A stretch of 64,000 nt of DNA from an uncultured Planctomycetales bacterium (GTDB lineage Bacteria > Planctomycetota > Planctomycetia > Isosphaerales > Isosphaeraceae): NCBI GenBank assembly GCA_937907525.1, contig CALCIB010000187.1, forward strand, positions 1 through 64,000, given 5' to 3'. Of the stretch, positions 1 through 8,214 are shown piece by piece; position 1 is the first letter of the stretch, and each line of letters starts with the position of its first letter. The notes beneath the pieces are model-generated. The model ran no database searches. It was given only the letters and a program-made list of their open reading frames with translations, and had not been told where the DNA came from. The translations under genes and the position numbers were made by a program.

Positions 1-377
1 GCCCTTCGGGCCACCTTCCCCCGCGAGGGGGGAAGGACGTTATGGCGGCCGCGACACCCTTATGGGACAGACTCTTAGAGACGATTCCGTCCGAATTCGC
101 GGGAATCGAGGTAAGGATTCGGGCGGGCCGACGAATTCTCCCCTGAACGTCAACCCCGCGAGTCGCGTCCATGAGCCATGACGAGAGAGTTCCGGGCGGG
201 CGGCGCGGGTTTCCCGCCGCAAGTTCCAGCGTCGCGTCGAGTACCAGGCGCGACGGCGACGACGTTCCGCGACGCGGGGCCGCTTCGGCGTCGCCCAGAC
301 GCGGTTCGCCACGACTGATCCCGACGGAAGAGGTCGGCGACGCGAGTCGCCTGGTTTTGATTCACAAGGGCGATTCC
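1..377. other. Left edge without a convincing gene; contains one stem-loop
   Basis: No open frame here has a good ribosome site or a recognisable product; the frames that exist are GC-rich and arginine-rich artefacts. Bases 14-36 form a 9-bp stem (CCTTCCCCC with GGGGGAAGG) closed by a GCGAG loop. It could be the transcription end of a gene lying to the left of the window or a dispersed intergenic hairpin. There is no T-run after it. Confidence 0.5.
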
Positions 378-698
378 ATGTCCATTCCGGTCCCCACCAG
401 ACGCAGGCCCCGCGGCGACGCCGCGACGACCGCGGCGCGAAAGGCCGCGGCCGGCGAGCCGCGCGTCGACGACTCGCCGGTCGCGCGGTTCGCCGAGTCC
501 CTGAGGCGGACGACCTTCCAGGCGCGCGACGCGATCAAGCGCGCCGACCGCGACCCGCGGGTCTGGCGCGACCTCCGGCGCGAGATCGAGTCCCTGGAGC
601 GCGAGATCGACCGCCTGGGTTTGCCAGGCCTTCATCCCTTCCTCCAGGCGCTTGGGCGACGGGTCGAGGCGGCTCTTGAAAACGATCGGGAACCGTGA
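378..698 (+). CDS. Hypothetical protein, 106 aa, helical
   Basis: The product is not recognised. An open frame extends further upstream, but that part is low-complexity and rich in Arg and Ser; the ATG at 378 gives a protein whose C-terminal two thirds looks natural. That part is charged and probably helical, with the run RREIESLEREIDRL resembling a short coiled coil. It has no signal peptide or membrane segment. It stands alone on the + strand with about 230 bases of empty sequence after it. It may be a small planctomycete-specific protein; a non-coding stretch with chance codon bias is the alternative. Confidence 0.45.
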   Translation: MSIPVPTRRRPRGDAATTAARKAAAGEPRVDDSPVARFAESLRRTTFQARDAIKRADRDPRVWRDLRREIESLEREIDRLGLPGLHPFLQALGRRVEAALENDREP

Positions 699-928
699 CG
701 GTTCCCGGGACGTCCAAGGGGGACCGGCGCGACGAACACCGAGACGAGGGGACGGGCGGCGGCGTCCGCCGGGGCGTATTGGAACGAAGGGGCCGGATCA
801 GGAGATCCGACCCGCTTCCCACCGGACTCGACCGCGCCCGTCGCGGCGGGAAACCGACGCCCCGGACGGAGCCGCCCCCGCCCCCGACCCGCATCCGCCT
901 CGGCGCCGCGATCGGGAGGGACGGCGGA

Positions 929-1132
929 TCACTTCCCTCGACCGCCTCCCGTCTTGAGGTGGCCCGTCGGCTGGACGCCGCGGCCGCTCTCGGCCACATG
1001 GCCGCGGAGCGACGCCTCCTCGGCCGTGATCTTGGCCGCCCCCTTCTCCTTCTCCCGGCCCTTGCCGGCCTTCGAGGCGGCGGCGTCCTTGCCGAGTGCG
1101 TCGCTGAGCTTGAACCGACCGATGCCTGACAT
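929..1132 (-). CDS. Small hypothetical protein, 67 aa, Lys/Gly-rich
   Basis: This is a short hydrophilic protein beginning MSGIGRFKLSDAL and ending in a Gly/Lys/Arg-rich tail. I prefer the ATG at 1132 over one four codons earlier because the sequence from there on looks like a conserved N-terminus. The middle is rich in Lys, Glu and Ala (GKGREKEKGAAK) and is probably disordered. It has no membrane segment, cysteines or catalytic motif. It lies 39 bases downstream of the FAD monooxygenase on the same strand and could share its transcript. Function unknown. Confidence 0.5.
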   Translation of the reverse strand: MSGIGRFKLSDALGKDAAASKAGKGREKEKGAAKITAEEASLRGHVAESGRGVQPTGHLKTGGGRGK

Positions 1133-1171
1133 GATCGCCTCCATGGACCCAGTGGATTCCTCCCCGATGTT

Positions 1172-2908
1172 TTAGAGGAAGATACGCTTGGTATAATCGC
1201 GGAAGGTCAGAGGGTCCAGGGGTCGGGCGCGGAAGCCGATGAAACCGTCGGGGCGGATCAGAAACAGACACGCCCCCTCGGCGCCGAACCGGCGGTGCAG
1301 CGCGTTGGTCGGATCGGGCAGGCGCTCGCCGCTCCAGGCGGGAGATTCCTCGATCGGGGCCTGGGGTTCCACGAGGATCGGCCGGATCCGGCCGTCGAGG
1401 TGGGGAGGGATGAACTCCCGGGCTCGGAACTCCACCTCGAAGGCGCCCGACTCCGGTCGCATCCCCTGGAAGACCAGGAGGACGTGTCGCGATCCGGGGG
1501 CGTCGTCGACGTCGGATCGCGGGCGGAAGACGACGTCGGAGAGCCGCATGGGCAGGCCGGTCGCGGGATCGGGCTGGGTGAGCAGGACGTCGGGGAGGCG
1601 GTCGCCGGGCCTGGGGCCGCGGCGGAACGACTCGGCGGCGTTGAAGCCGGTCGCCCCCTCCACGGCCGTGGCGCGGAACCACCCCGGACGGCTCTCGGCC
1701 GTGATCGGGCTTCGGCGGTAGGCGACCGACAGCTCGGCCATCTCCCGCGAGATCAGCCGGCGGACGACCTCGAGCCTTCCCAGCCCGGCCATGACCGCGT
1801 CGCGGACGCCCCGGACCAGGGAGTTGCGCGGGGCGATCAGGCGCATGATCGCGTCGGTGGACTTGAGCACCCGCAGGGCGACCGGCCGGCGCTCGGCGTC
1901 GTAGGAGTCCAGGATCGATTCGAGCGCCTCGCCCCGGAGGACCAGGGCCAGTTTCCACGCCAGGTTCACGGCGTCCTGGACGCCGACGTTCATCCCCTGG
2001 CCCCCGGCCGGGCTGTGCAGGTGGGCCGCGTCGCCGACGACGAAGGCGCGGCCGGCGCGATAGCGGTCGACCACGCGGCGGTGAATCACGAACGACGAGA
2101 TCCACGACGCCTCGCCGATGCGCCCCCCCATGCCGGAGGCCGGCCCGGCCAACCGTTGCAAGCGCGCCAGGACGGCCTCGGGGGTCGCGGCGTCGCAACG
2201 GCCGCTCGCGTCGATCAGCCGCCAGCGGTCGTCGTCGACCAGCGGGATCGCGACCAGCGCTCCCTCGGACGTCAGGACGATCGCCGCCTCGTCGACCGAC
2301 GGCCCCCAGGCGACCTCGGCGTCGGCCAGCAGGAACCGCTCGGGGTATTCCCGGCCCCGAAACTCCAGCCCCAGGCCGTGGCGGACGACGCTCCGGGCGC
2401 CGTCGCAACCGATCAGCCACTTCGTCCGGACGCAGGTCGTCCGCCCCTCGTCGTCTTTGAGCTCGACCGTGGCGCCGTCGAGGTCGGTCTTGAACGAGAC
2501 CAGCCGTCTGCCCCATTCGACCTCGCCGCCCAGATCGTCGAGGCGTTCCAGGAGGATCCGTTCGGTGCGCCCCTGGGGGAGGACCAGGATGAACGGGAAG
2601 CGGGTCTCGTCGGGGGCGAGGGTCAGCCGGACGTCGAGGATCCGCGACGTTCCGCGGTAGACGCCGAAGCCGTGGACGACGCGGCCCTCGTCACGCATCC
2701 GCGCGGCGATCCCCATCCGGTGGAAGGCCTCCAGGGTCCCCGCGTGGACCGCCAGGGCGCGCGACTCCCGCTCGGGGGTCGGTTCGTCCTTTTCGTCGAT
2801 GACGACGCAGGACGCCCCCAGACGCCGCAACTCGACCGCCAGGCTCAGCCCCGAGGGCCCCGCCCCCACGACGAGCACGTCCACCTCGCGATCGATCCAG
2901 TCCGCCAT
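1172..2908 (-). CDS. FAD-dependent aromatic-type monooxygenase (PHBH fold), 578 aa
   Basis: A flavoprotein hydroxylase of the PheA/TfdB/UbiH class, expected to use NAD(P)H and O2 to hydroxylate an aromatic or polyketide-like substrate in the cytoplasm. Three FAD-site motifs are visible: the Rossmann fingerprint GAGPSG (residues 15-20), the mid-protein motif GCDGARSVVR (167-176) and GDAAH (292-296) followed by SPAGGQGMNVGVQDA. The C-terminal region after about residue 430 has the thioredoxin-like shape common in phenol-hydroxylase relatives, with no CxxC, so it is probably structural. The frame stays open upstream, but the ATG at 2908 directly precedes the Rossmann strand and is the sensible start. 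The substrate cannot be read from sequence, and there is no degradation operon around it. Confidence 0.85.
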   Translation of the reverse strand: MADWIDREVDVLVVGAGPSGLSLAVELRRLGASCVVIDEKDEPTPERESRALAVHAGTLEAFHRMGIAARMRDEGRVVHGFGVYRGTSRILDVRLTLAPDETRFPFILVLPQGRTERILLERLDDLGGEVEWGRRLVSFKTDLDGATVELKDDEGRTTCVRTKWLIGCDGARSVVRHGLGLEFRGREYPERFLLADAEVAWGPSVDEAAIVLTSEGALVAIPLVDDDRWRLIDASGRCDAATPEAVLARLQRLAGPASGMGGRIGEASWISSFVIHRRVVDRYRAGRAFVVGDAAHLHSPAGGQGMNVGVQDAVNLAWKLALVLRGEALESILDSYDAERRPVALRVLKSTDAIMRLIAPRNSLVRGVRDAVMAGLGRLEVVRRLISREMAELSVAYRRSPITAESRPGWFRATAVEGATGFNAAESFRRGPRPGDRLPDVLLTQPDPATGLPMRLSDVVFRPRSDVDDAPGSRHVLLVFQGMRPESGAFEVEFRAREFIPPHLDGRIRPILVEPQAPIEESPAWSGERLPDPTNALHRRFGAEGACLFLIRPDGFIGFRARPLDPLTFRDYTKRIFL

Positions 2909-3165
2909 CCCGCCAGCCTCCCCGTCCCCTGGGCCCCGTCGCCCCGCCCCCGACTCGCGCCCCCCAGAGCCTCCAACACTTTGCCATACCGCGGGCTTCG
3001 ATGCCACGTCCCACCCGCCGCGCCCGTCGACGTCGGAGGATTCGCCGCCGGCGTCCTCGCGACCTAGGCTCCTCGTGGGGGGACGGCGACGACCGCGAAC
3101 GGTCCGAGCCCGGCATGGACGCCCCGCGCGGTCTCCCCGCGCCACGGAGTCCGAGGTCGTCCGTC

Positions 3166-6100
3166 ATGCCGAAACCAGCCCGTCGCCGTCGTTTCGCCCC
3201 CGAAGTGGCGGCGCTGGAGCCGCGGCGCCTCCTCGCCCTCTCGGCCCTCTGGCTCGGCCAGGACGGTTCGGATTACGTCGGCACCGAGGGGACTTTGATT
3301 CAGCAGGCTCCCAACGACTACCAGGACGTCCATTTCCGACTGACCGGGCTGGCGACCGGCAAGGCCGTGGCGCGCGTCGACGTCGAGCGCTACGGCGGCG
3401 GCGGCTGGTCCTGGAGCCCGACGGGAGGCAAGAACGCGATGTTCCTGCCCGACCCGTCCGTCCCGTCCGTCGGCGACCTCTATTTCGAGCCCTACTTCGC
3501 CGACCCCGCCGGCACGCTCTACCAGGCGATCCGCGTCACCTACGCCGACGCCACCGTCGAGCAGACCAGCCTCCGCTCGCTCTCGGCCCTCGACCCCAAC
3601 CTGAGAACGCCCGGGACCGAGGTCCAGGCGACGTTCCTGGGCCAGGACGGCCAGGACTGGACCGGCGCGACGATCGCCGTGGGGCCCGACGGCTTCCAGG
3701 ACGTCCACCTGGCGCTTTCCCACCTCTCCGCCGGCGCTTCGGCCCGCGTTCGGATCACGGCCGACACGACGCCGCCGATCTCGTGGGAGACCGGGGTCAA
3801 CCCGGACGGCCGCCTCAACGCCGAACTGCTCAACCGCCCCGGCGCCAACGCCACCCTGGGGACCGCGGCCGACGTCTTCTTCTCCTCCGACGTGAACCTC
3901 GCGGGCGTCCCGCTGACGATCCAGGTCTTCTACGACCACTGGAACCCGGACTACCGCTCATACACCAACCGCAGCGGCAAGACCGACTCGACCGTCGTGG
4001 TCGCCTCCGCGACCGTCCCGACGCTCGCCATGCCGACGGTCGTCGAGCCCGACCTCGCCGGGTTCGCGGCCCGGAGTCTTCCGCAGGACGCCGCGTTCCC
4101 CGGACTCTCCCACGTCGCGCTCGACGCCGCCAGCCTGGCCGCCCTGGCGACGCCGCAATCGTTCGCGACGATCCGGTCGGCCGTCCTCTCCAATCAAAGC
4201 GGCGCGGCCTGGCTCTATCTCAAACCCGGCGCGGCCGTTCCGTACACCGGGTTCGGCGGGCCGACGCGGATGGCGTTCTCCCCCTCCGCCGGCGTCCTCG
4301 ACTTCCCGCCGGTTCGAAGCGAGGCCGACGCGACGCTCACCCTGTTGTTGACCTTCGACGACGGCTCGCAAGCCGTCGCCCGATTCGCCGGGGCTTACGC
4401 CGACCTCGGCCGGCTGGCCGTCGACCCCCGCGTCGGCGCGGCGACCGCGAACGTGAGCGACGCCGCCGGCCTGGTCGCCGCGTTGGCCGCCGGCGCGCCT
4501 TCGATCCGACTGGCGGCGGGGACGTACGCACTCGACCGCCCCCTGACGCTCGCCGCCCCCGTCCGGATCACGGCCGACCCCGGCGCCACGCTGAACTTCG
4601 TGCTGTCGGCGGCGGCCGGCTCGCCGTGGAACGGGGCGACCGGCGCGATCCACGTCCGATCGAGCCACGTCGCGCTGGACGGCTTCGCGATTCGGTTCAC
4701 GGGGACCGCGGCGGACTGGAACTCCTCGTCCCGTTACGTCGCGCAGGCGGGGCTGGGGACGGTCGACGTCGATCTTTCGTTCACGAACCTGGACGTCGTC
4801 GCCCCCGCCGCGGCGACGCCCGGCGTCTGGGAGACGGCCGTGGCGCTCATGAACTTCGACGACGGCGACACCGGCGTCATCGCGAACAACGCGCTGACCG
4901 GCGGCTGGATCCAACTCGGCGCGGCGCCCTGGCTGGTGGCGGGGAACGACTACCGCGGCGCGGTCGCCGACACGATCACGCCGAGCTTCCTCGCCGTCCG
5001 CCGAAGCTTCGACCTCTCGATCGTCGGCAATCACGCCCATCAGGTCGACCCCCGAGGGATCGCCCAGCGATTCATCGTCATGGGCAACGCCGACTCGGGG
5101 CAGGGGATCGGCAACACGATCGCGGGCAACGTGATCGACGGCGGCATCGGCACGCCGACCTCGGACGTCCCGGCCGGCTGGACCAACAACCCCGAAATCA
5201 TCCTGACGGAAACATATCAACCGAGATTCGAGGGGACGCCGTCGGCCGTCTCGCCCGACGGCTTCGTCGTCCAGGTCCCGTACCTGCGAGGACCGGCGGC
5301 GCGGACCGGAGACGTGGTCTCGATCCTGACCGGGCCCCACGCCGGCGAGTGGCGGATGATCGCCCAGGCGCTAAGCCCGACTCGCTACCTGCTGGACGAA
5401 CCGTTGCCCGCGGGGAGCTTCGCGATCGCGATCGGACGCGGGTACGTCGACCAAGCGTACCTGGACAACGTGATCGACCTGCGGGGCATGGTCGCGAACA
5501 ACGTCGCGGTCGTCATCAGCGGCAACCACTGGGGCCAGCGGATCGAGGGGAACTCGTTCATCGGCGGCCAGGCCCTTCGGATCGTCGCCGGATCGAGCGA
5601 GGGGGCGTTCGAGGGCCGATACCCCGCGCCCTGGGGATGGTCGCGGCTGCCGGTCCTCGACATCGTGATCGACGGCAACAGGTTCGTAAATGCGTCCGTC
5701 GGCCTGAGCGTGGCGCACGACCGCGTGGCGAACAAGTCGAGCGCGGGGAGGACGTACCTGACGGGGAGCTTCTCGAACAACGCGATCGAGTGGGGCGACC
5801 CGTCCCGGCCGGCGGTCGTCGTCGGCTCCCCCGGCGATCCGGCGTACACCGTCGCGAATCATCCCTGGCTCACGCCTGGGGAGATCCTGCTGGAAGCGGT
5901 CGGGAACGTCGCCGACGGCGCGACGCCGGAGGCCGCGACGATCCGGGTCTACTCGGCCGTCATCAACGGCCGGCCCGCGGACGACCTGGCGTGGGCGGTC
6001 CCCGTCGCGTCGCCGGGCGTGACGCCCTCGGCGCCCGAGGACGACGGATCGACGGTCGGGCAAGGCGTCTCCGGCGCGAGTTGGGTCCAGTTCCAGGCGT

Positions 6101-6759
6101 CCGGCGGGATTCCCGTGCTCGTGACGGTCTTCACCGGCGTCGACGCCGGGGGCTGGACCCTGGAAGGCTCCGACGGCGGGACGACCTGGACCGCCCTGGA
6201 CGTCCGGCCCGGCGACTTCCTCGCGCCGGTCGGTTCGATCGCGCTGGCGATCCCCCTCGCGCAAGCCGCGATCTTCCGCTTCCTCCGCCTGGCGCCGATC
6301 CCGAGCCTTGAGCCCCCCGCCGGCCGAACCGACGAGGTCGAGCCCCCCGCCCCCGCGGTCGACCTGGCCCTGGGAAGGCCCGCCTCGGCGTCCAGCGTCG
6401 AGGGGCCGGGGTACGCGCCCGCGGCGGCCTTCGACGGCGGCGCCGCGTCGCGGTGGTCCAGCGGGCAGTGGACGTTGGAGGATCAGTCGGCCTGGATCGC
6501 GGTCGACCTGGGCGCCGAGTACGACTTCGACCGCGTCCGGCTGTCGTGGGAGGCGGCGTTCGCCGTGGACTACGCGATCCAGACCAGCGACGACGGCCTG
6601 AACTGGACGACGGTTCGATCGGTCGAAGGCGCGACGACGGGGGGCGTCGTGGAGTTGATCGGGCTGAAGGCCCGCGGCCGTTACGTCCGCGTCGCCATGA
6701 CGAAGTACGGCGCCGCCAGGAACTATTCCCTGTTCGACATGAACGTTTATGCGACGTAA
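3166..6759 (+). CDS. Secreted LEPRxLL-type protein with beta-helix and C-terminal discoidin (F5/8C) domain, 1197 aa
   Basis: The N-terminus has a basic stretch followed by LEPRRLL (residues 17-23), the export-associated motif seen on many large extracellular planctomycete proteins; the ATG at 3166 places it correctly. Two similar modules follow (each with a WLGQDG or FLGQDG opening), then a long region (about 450-900) with the repetitive short strands and Asn-rich turns of a right-handed parallel beta-helix. The last 130 residues read as an F5/8 type C domain (starting VDLALGRPASASS, ending near FDMNVYAT). It is probably cell-surface or secreted and binds polysaccharide; lyase activity is possible but no catalytic set is identifiable. 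Its start lies 257 bases from the divergent monooxygenase start. Confidence 0.8.
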   Translation: MPKPARRRRFAPEVAALEPRRLLALSALWLGQDGSDYVGTEGTLIQQAPNDYQDVHFRLTGLATGKAVARVDVERYGGGGWSWSPTGGKNAMFLPDPSVPSVGDLYFEPYFADPAGTLYQAIRVTYADATVEQTSLRSLSALDPNLRTPGTEVQATFLGQDGQDWTGATIAVGPDGFQDVHLALSHLSAGASARVRITADTTPPISWETGVNPDGRLNAELLNRPGANATLGTAADVFFSSDVNLAGVPLTIQVFYDHWNPDYRSYTNRSGKTDSTVVVASATVPTLAMPTVVEPDLAGFAARSLPQDAAFPGLSHVALDAASLAALATPQSFATIRSAVLSNQSGAAWLYLKPGAAVPYTGFGGPTRMAFSPSAGVLDFPPVRSEADATLTLLLTFDDGSQAVARFAGAYADLGRLAVDPRVGAATANVSDAAGLVAALAAGAPSIRLAAGTYALDRPLTLAAPVRITADPGATLNFVLSAAAGSPWNGATGAIHVRSSHVALDGFAIRFTGTAADWNSSSRYVAQAGLGTVDVDLSFTNLDVVAPAAATPGVWETAVALMNFDDGDTGVIANNALTGGWIQLGAAPWLVAGNDYRGAVADTITPSFLAVRRSFDLSIVGNHAHQVDPRGIAQRFIVMGNADSGQGIGNTIAGNVIDGGIGTPTSDVPAGWTNNPEIILTETYQPRFEGTPSAVSPDGFVVQVPYLRGPAARTGDVVSILTGPHAGEWRMIAQALSPTRYLLDEPLPAGSFAIAIGRGYVDQAYLDNVIDLRGMVANNVAVVISGNHWGQRIEGNSFIGGQALRIVAGSSEGAFEGRYPAPWGWSRLPVLDIVIDGNRFVNASVGLSVAHDRVANKSSAGRTYLTGSFSNNAIEWGDPSRPAVVVGSPGDPAYTVANHPWLTPGEILLEAVGNVADGATPEAATIRVYSAVINGRPADDLAWAVPVASPGVTPSAPEDDGSTVGQGVSGASWVQFQASGGIPVLVTVFTGVDAGGWTLEGSDGGTTWTALDVRPGDFLAPVGSIALAIPLAQAAIFRFLRLAPIPSLEPPAGRTDEVEPPAPAVDLALGRPASASSVEGPGYAPAAAFDGGAASRWSSGQWTLEDQSAWIAVDLGAEYDFDRVRLSWEAAFAVDYAIQTSDDGLNWTTVRSVEGATTGGVVELIGLKARGRYVRVAMTKYGAARNYSLFDMNVYAT

Positions 6760-6812
6760 GGCCCGCGCGGTCGGCCTTGTCGGCCCGGTCGGCGGTCGCT
6801 AGCATCGACGGA

Positions 6813-6996
6813 TCGACGGGTGCCCCCCTCGGCCCGCCGCCGAGGAGGGGAGAATAGGGAAGCCGGTGCGAATCCGGCGCGGGGCCGCCGCTGTGATCGG
6901 CCAGGACCTCGGACGTAGCGACCACTGCCTCGCTTGCAGGCGGGAAGGTCGTCCGAGGGCCGCCAGGAGCCGAGAGCCAGAAGACCTGCCCGTCGA
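6813..6996 (+). promoter_or_regulatory. Cobalamin (AdoCbl/MeCbl) riboswitch
   Basis: Conserved elements occur in the correct order: an 8-bp P1 helix pairing 6813-6820 with 6989-6996; the core GGGAAGCCGGTGCGAATCCG (6858-6877); GCCGCTGTGATCGG (6887-6900); CCACTGC (6922-6928) and GGGAAGG (6942-6948); and the terminal B12 box GAGCCAGAAGACCTGCC at 6974-6990. This matches the long form of the family closely. It sits in the 375-base gap after the beta-helix gene and reads toward the DUF1559 gene, whose start is 138 bases further on. The sequence supports it strongly; the direction of control and the effector subtype are inferences. Confidence 0.93.
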
Positions 6997-7035
6997 AGCG
7001 ACGTCGAGACGCCCCGGCCGCGAGCGTCCGCGCAT

Positions 7036-7065
7036 GCTTCGAGGGGGCGTCGCGCCCTCGTCGAG
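7036..7065 (+). promoter_or_regulatory. Hairpin between the cobalamin riboswitch and the DUF1559 start, candidate expression platform
   Basis: CGAGGG (7040-7045) can pair with CCCTCG (7055-7060), extended by GCTT with GAGC around a bulge. It lies between the aptamer and the gene and has no T-run, so it does not look like a standard intrinsic terminator. It could act as a platform for transcription or translation control, or be unrelated. Confidence 0.35.
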
Positions 7066-7134
7066 CCTGCCGGCCTCCGCCGGGTCGCCGACTTATCAGC
7101 CCGACCCGGCTCGACCCGACCGAAAGGCCCGACC

Positions 7135-8115
7135 ATGCCCGCCCCCCTCGCCCCGCGAACCGCGCGGCCGGCGTTCACCCTGATCGAACTGCTCGTGGTC
7201 ATCGCGATCATCGCCGTGCTGATCGCGCTTTTGCTCCCCGCGGTGCAAGCCGCGCGCGAGGCCGCCCGTCGGATCCAGTGCGTCAACAACCTGAAGCAAC
7301 TGGGCCTGGCCTTGCACAATTACATCGGCATCCACGACATGCTCCCCAAGGGAGGCTTCGGTGGGAGCGTCACGCCCGCGACCATCGCCCAGCCGGCCTT
7401 GCAAAAGACGCGGATCCAAAGCTGGGGCGCGGCGATCGCGCCTTTGCTGGAGCAATCGCCGGTCTACAACGCCATCAACCAGACGAAGTGGTACGTCGAA
7501 CCCGAGAACCAGACCGTAAGCCAGACGCGGCTGGCCGCGTTCCTCTGCCCCAGCAACCCCGCGGGAGACGTCGGCAAGCCCAACGGCGACACGCCGACCT
7601 CCACGGTCCTCTACGCCCGCAGCGACTACGGCGGCAACTACGGCGAGCGTGCCCTGCGCTGTTATCCCGGCACGGGTTGTCCCAACGACTACGGGACGGG
7701 CGGCGGAGGCCGGGGCACGTTCCTGTTCCCGACCGAGCCGAGCGTCACGCTCGCGGCGATCACCGACGGCACGACTTACACCGTCGCCTTGGGCGAGGGG
7801 CCCAACGCCCTCCACGGCATCTGGATGGGCCACAAGAACTTCTTCGACCAAAGCGCCCCGCTCAACGCCCGCTACGGCACATCTCCGGCCGGGACGTTCG
7901 GCTCCTGCCTGATCCTACCGGGCGACCCGACGCGGAAGCCTGGACAGCTCGGCTGCGACTTCGGCCAAGAGTTCCATTCGTACCACCCCGGCGGCGCCAA
8001 CTTCCTGATGGTCGACGGCTCCGTCCGATTCCTCAAGGAGTCGATGGACCTGAAGGCCTTCTCGGCCTTCCTCTCGCGCCAGGGAGGGGAAGTCATCGGC
8101 GCCGACGCCGAGTGA
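7135..8115 (+). CDS. DUF1559 prepilin-like (type II pseudopilin N-terminus) protein, 326 aa
   Basis: The N-terminus is a class III prepilin signal: basic start, FTLIELLVVIAIIAVLIALL, then a helical spine ending in PAVQAAREAARR. Cleavage before the Phe by a prepilin peptidase is expected. The body is the DUF1559 (SBP_bac_10-like) domain typical of planctomycetes, ending in the signature HPGGANFLMVDGSVRFL. Such proteins are highly multiplied in these genomes and thought to be exported or surface-located; no specific role is established. The start at 7135 is fixed by the prepilin signal, with a weak GAAAGG upstream. The cobalamin riboswitch directly upstream is the unusual feature; the glycosidase gene follows after 99 bases on the same strand and may share the transcript. 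Confidence 0.93.
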   Translation: MPAPLAPRTARPAFTLIELLVVIAIIAVLIALLLPAVQAAREAARRIQCVNNLKQLGLALHNYIGIHDMLPKGGFGGSVTPATIAQPALQKTRIQSWGAAIAPLLEQSPVYNAINQTKWYVEPENQTVSQTRLAAFLCPSNPAGDVGKPNGDTPTSTVLYARSDYGGNYGERALRCYPGTGCPNDYGTGGGGRGTFLFPTEPSVTLAAITDGTTYTVALGEGPNALHGIWMGHKNFFDQSAPLNARYGTSPAGTFGSCLILPGDPTRKPGQLGCDFGQEFHSYHPGGANFLMVDGSVRFLKESMDLKAFSAFLSRQGGEVIGADAE

Positions 8116-8214
8116 CCCGCGGCCGCCGCCCGCTGGCGAGGCGACGGCGGCGGGGGTAAGCTCGACAGCTTGGCGACGTCTCCCGCGCGGGGGGTCGCGA
8201 AAGGAGGCCGAGCG

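Noticed and set aside
798..2516. Long minus-strand frame overlapping the FAD monooxygenase in another phase
   Set aside because: Arg/Pro/Gly-rich translation without motifs; the monooxygenase frame has all FAD signatures.
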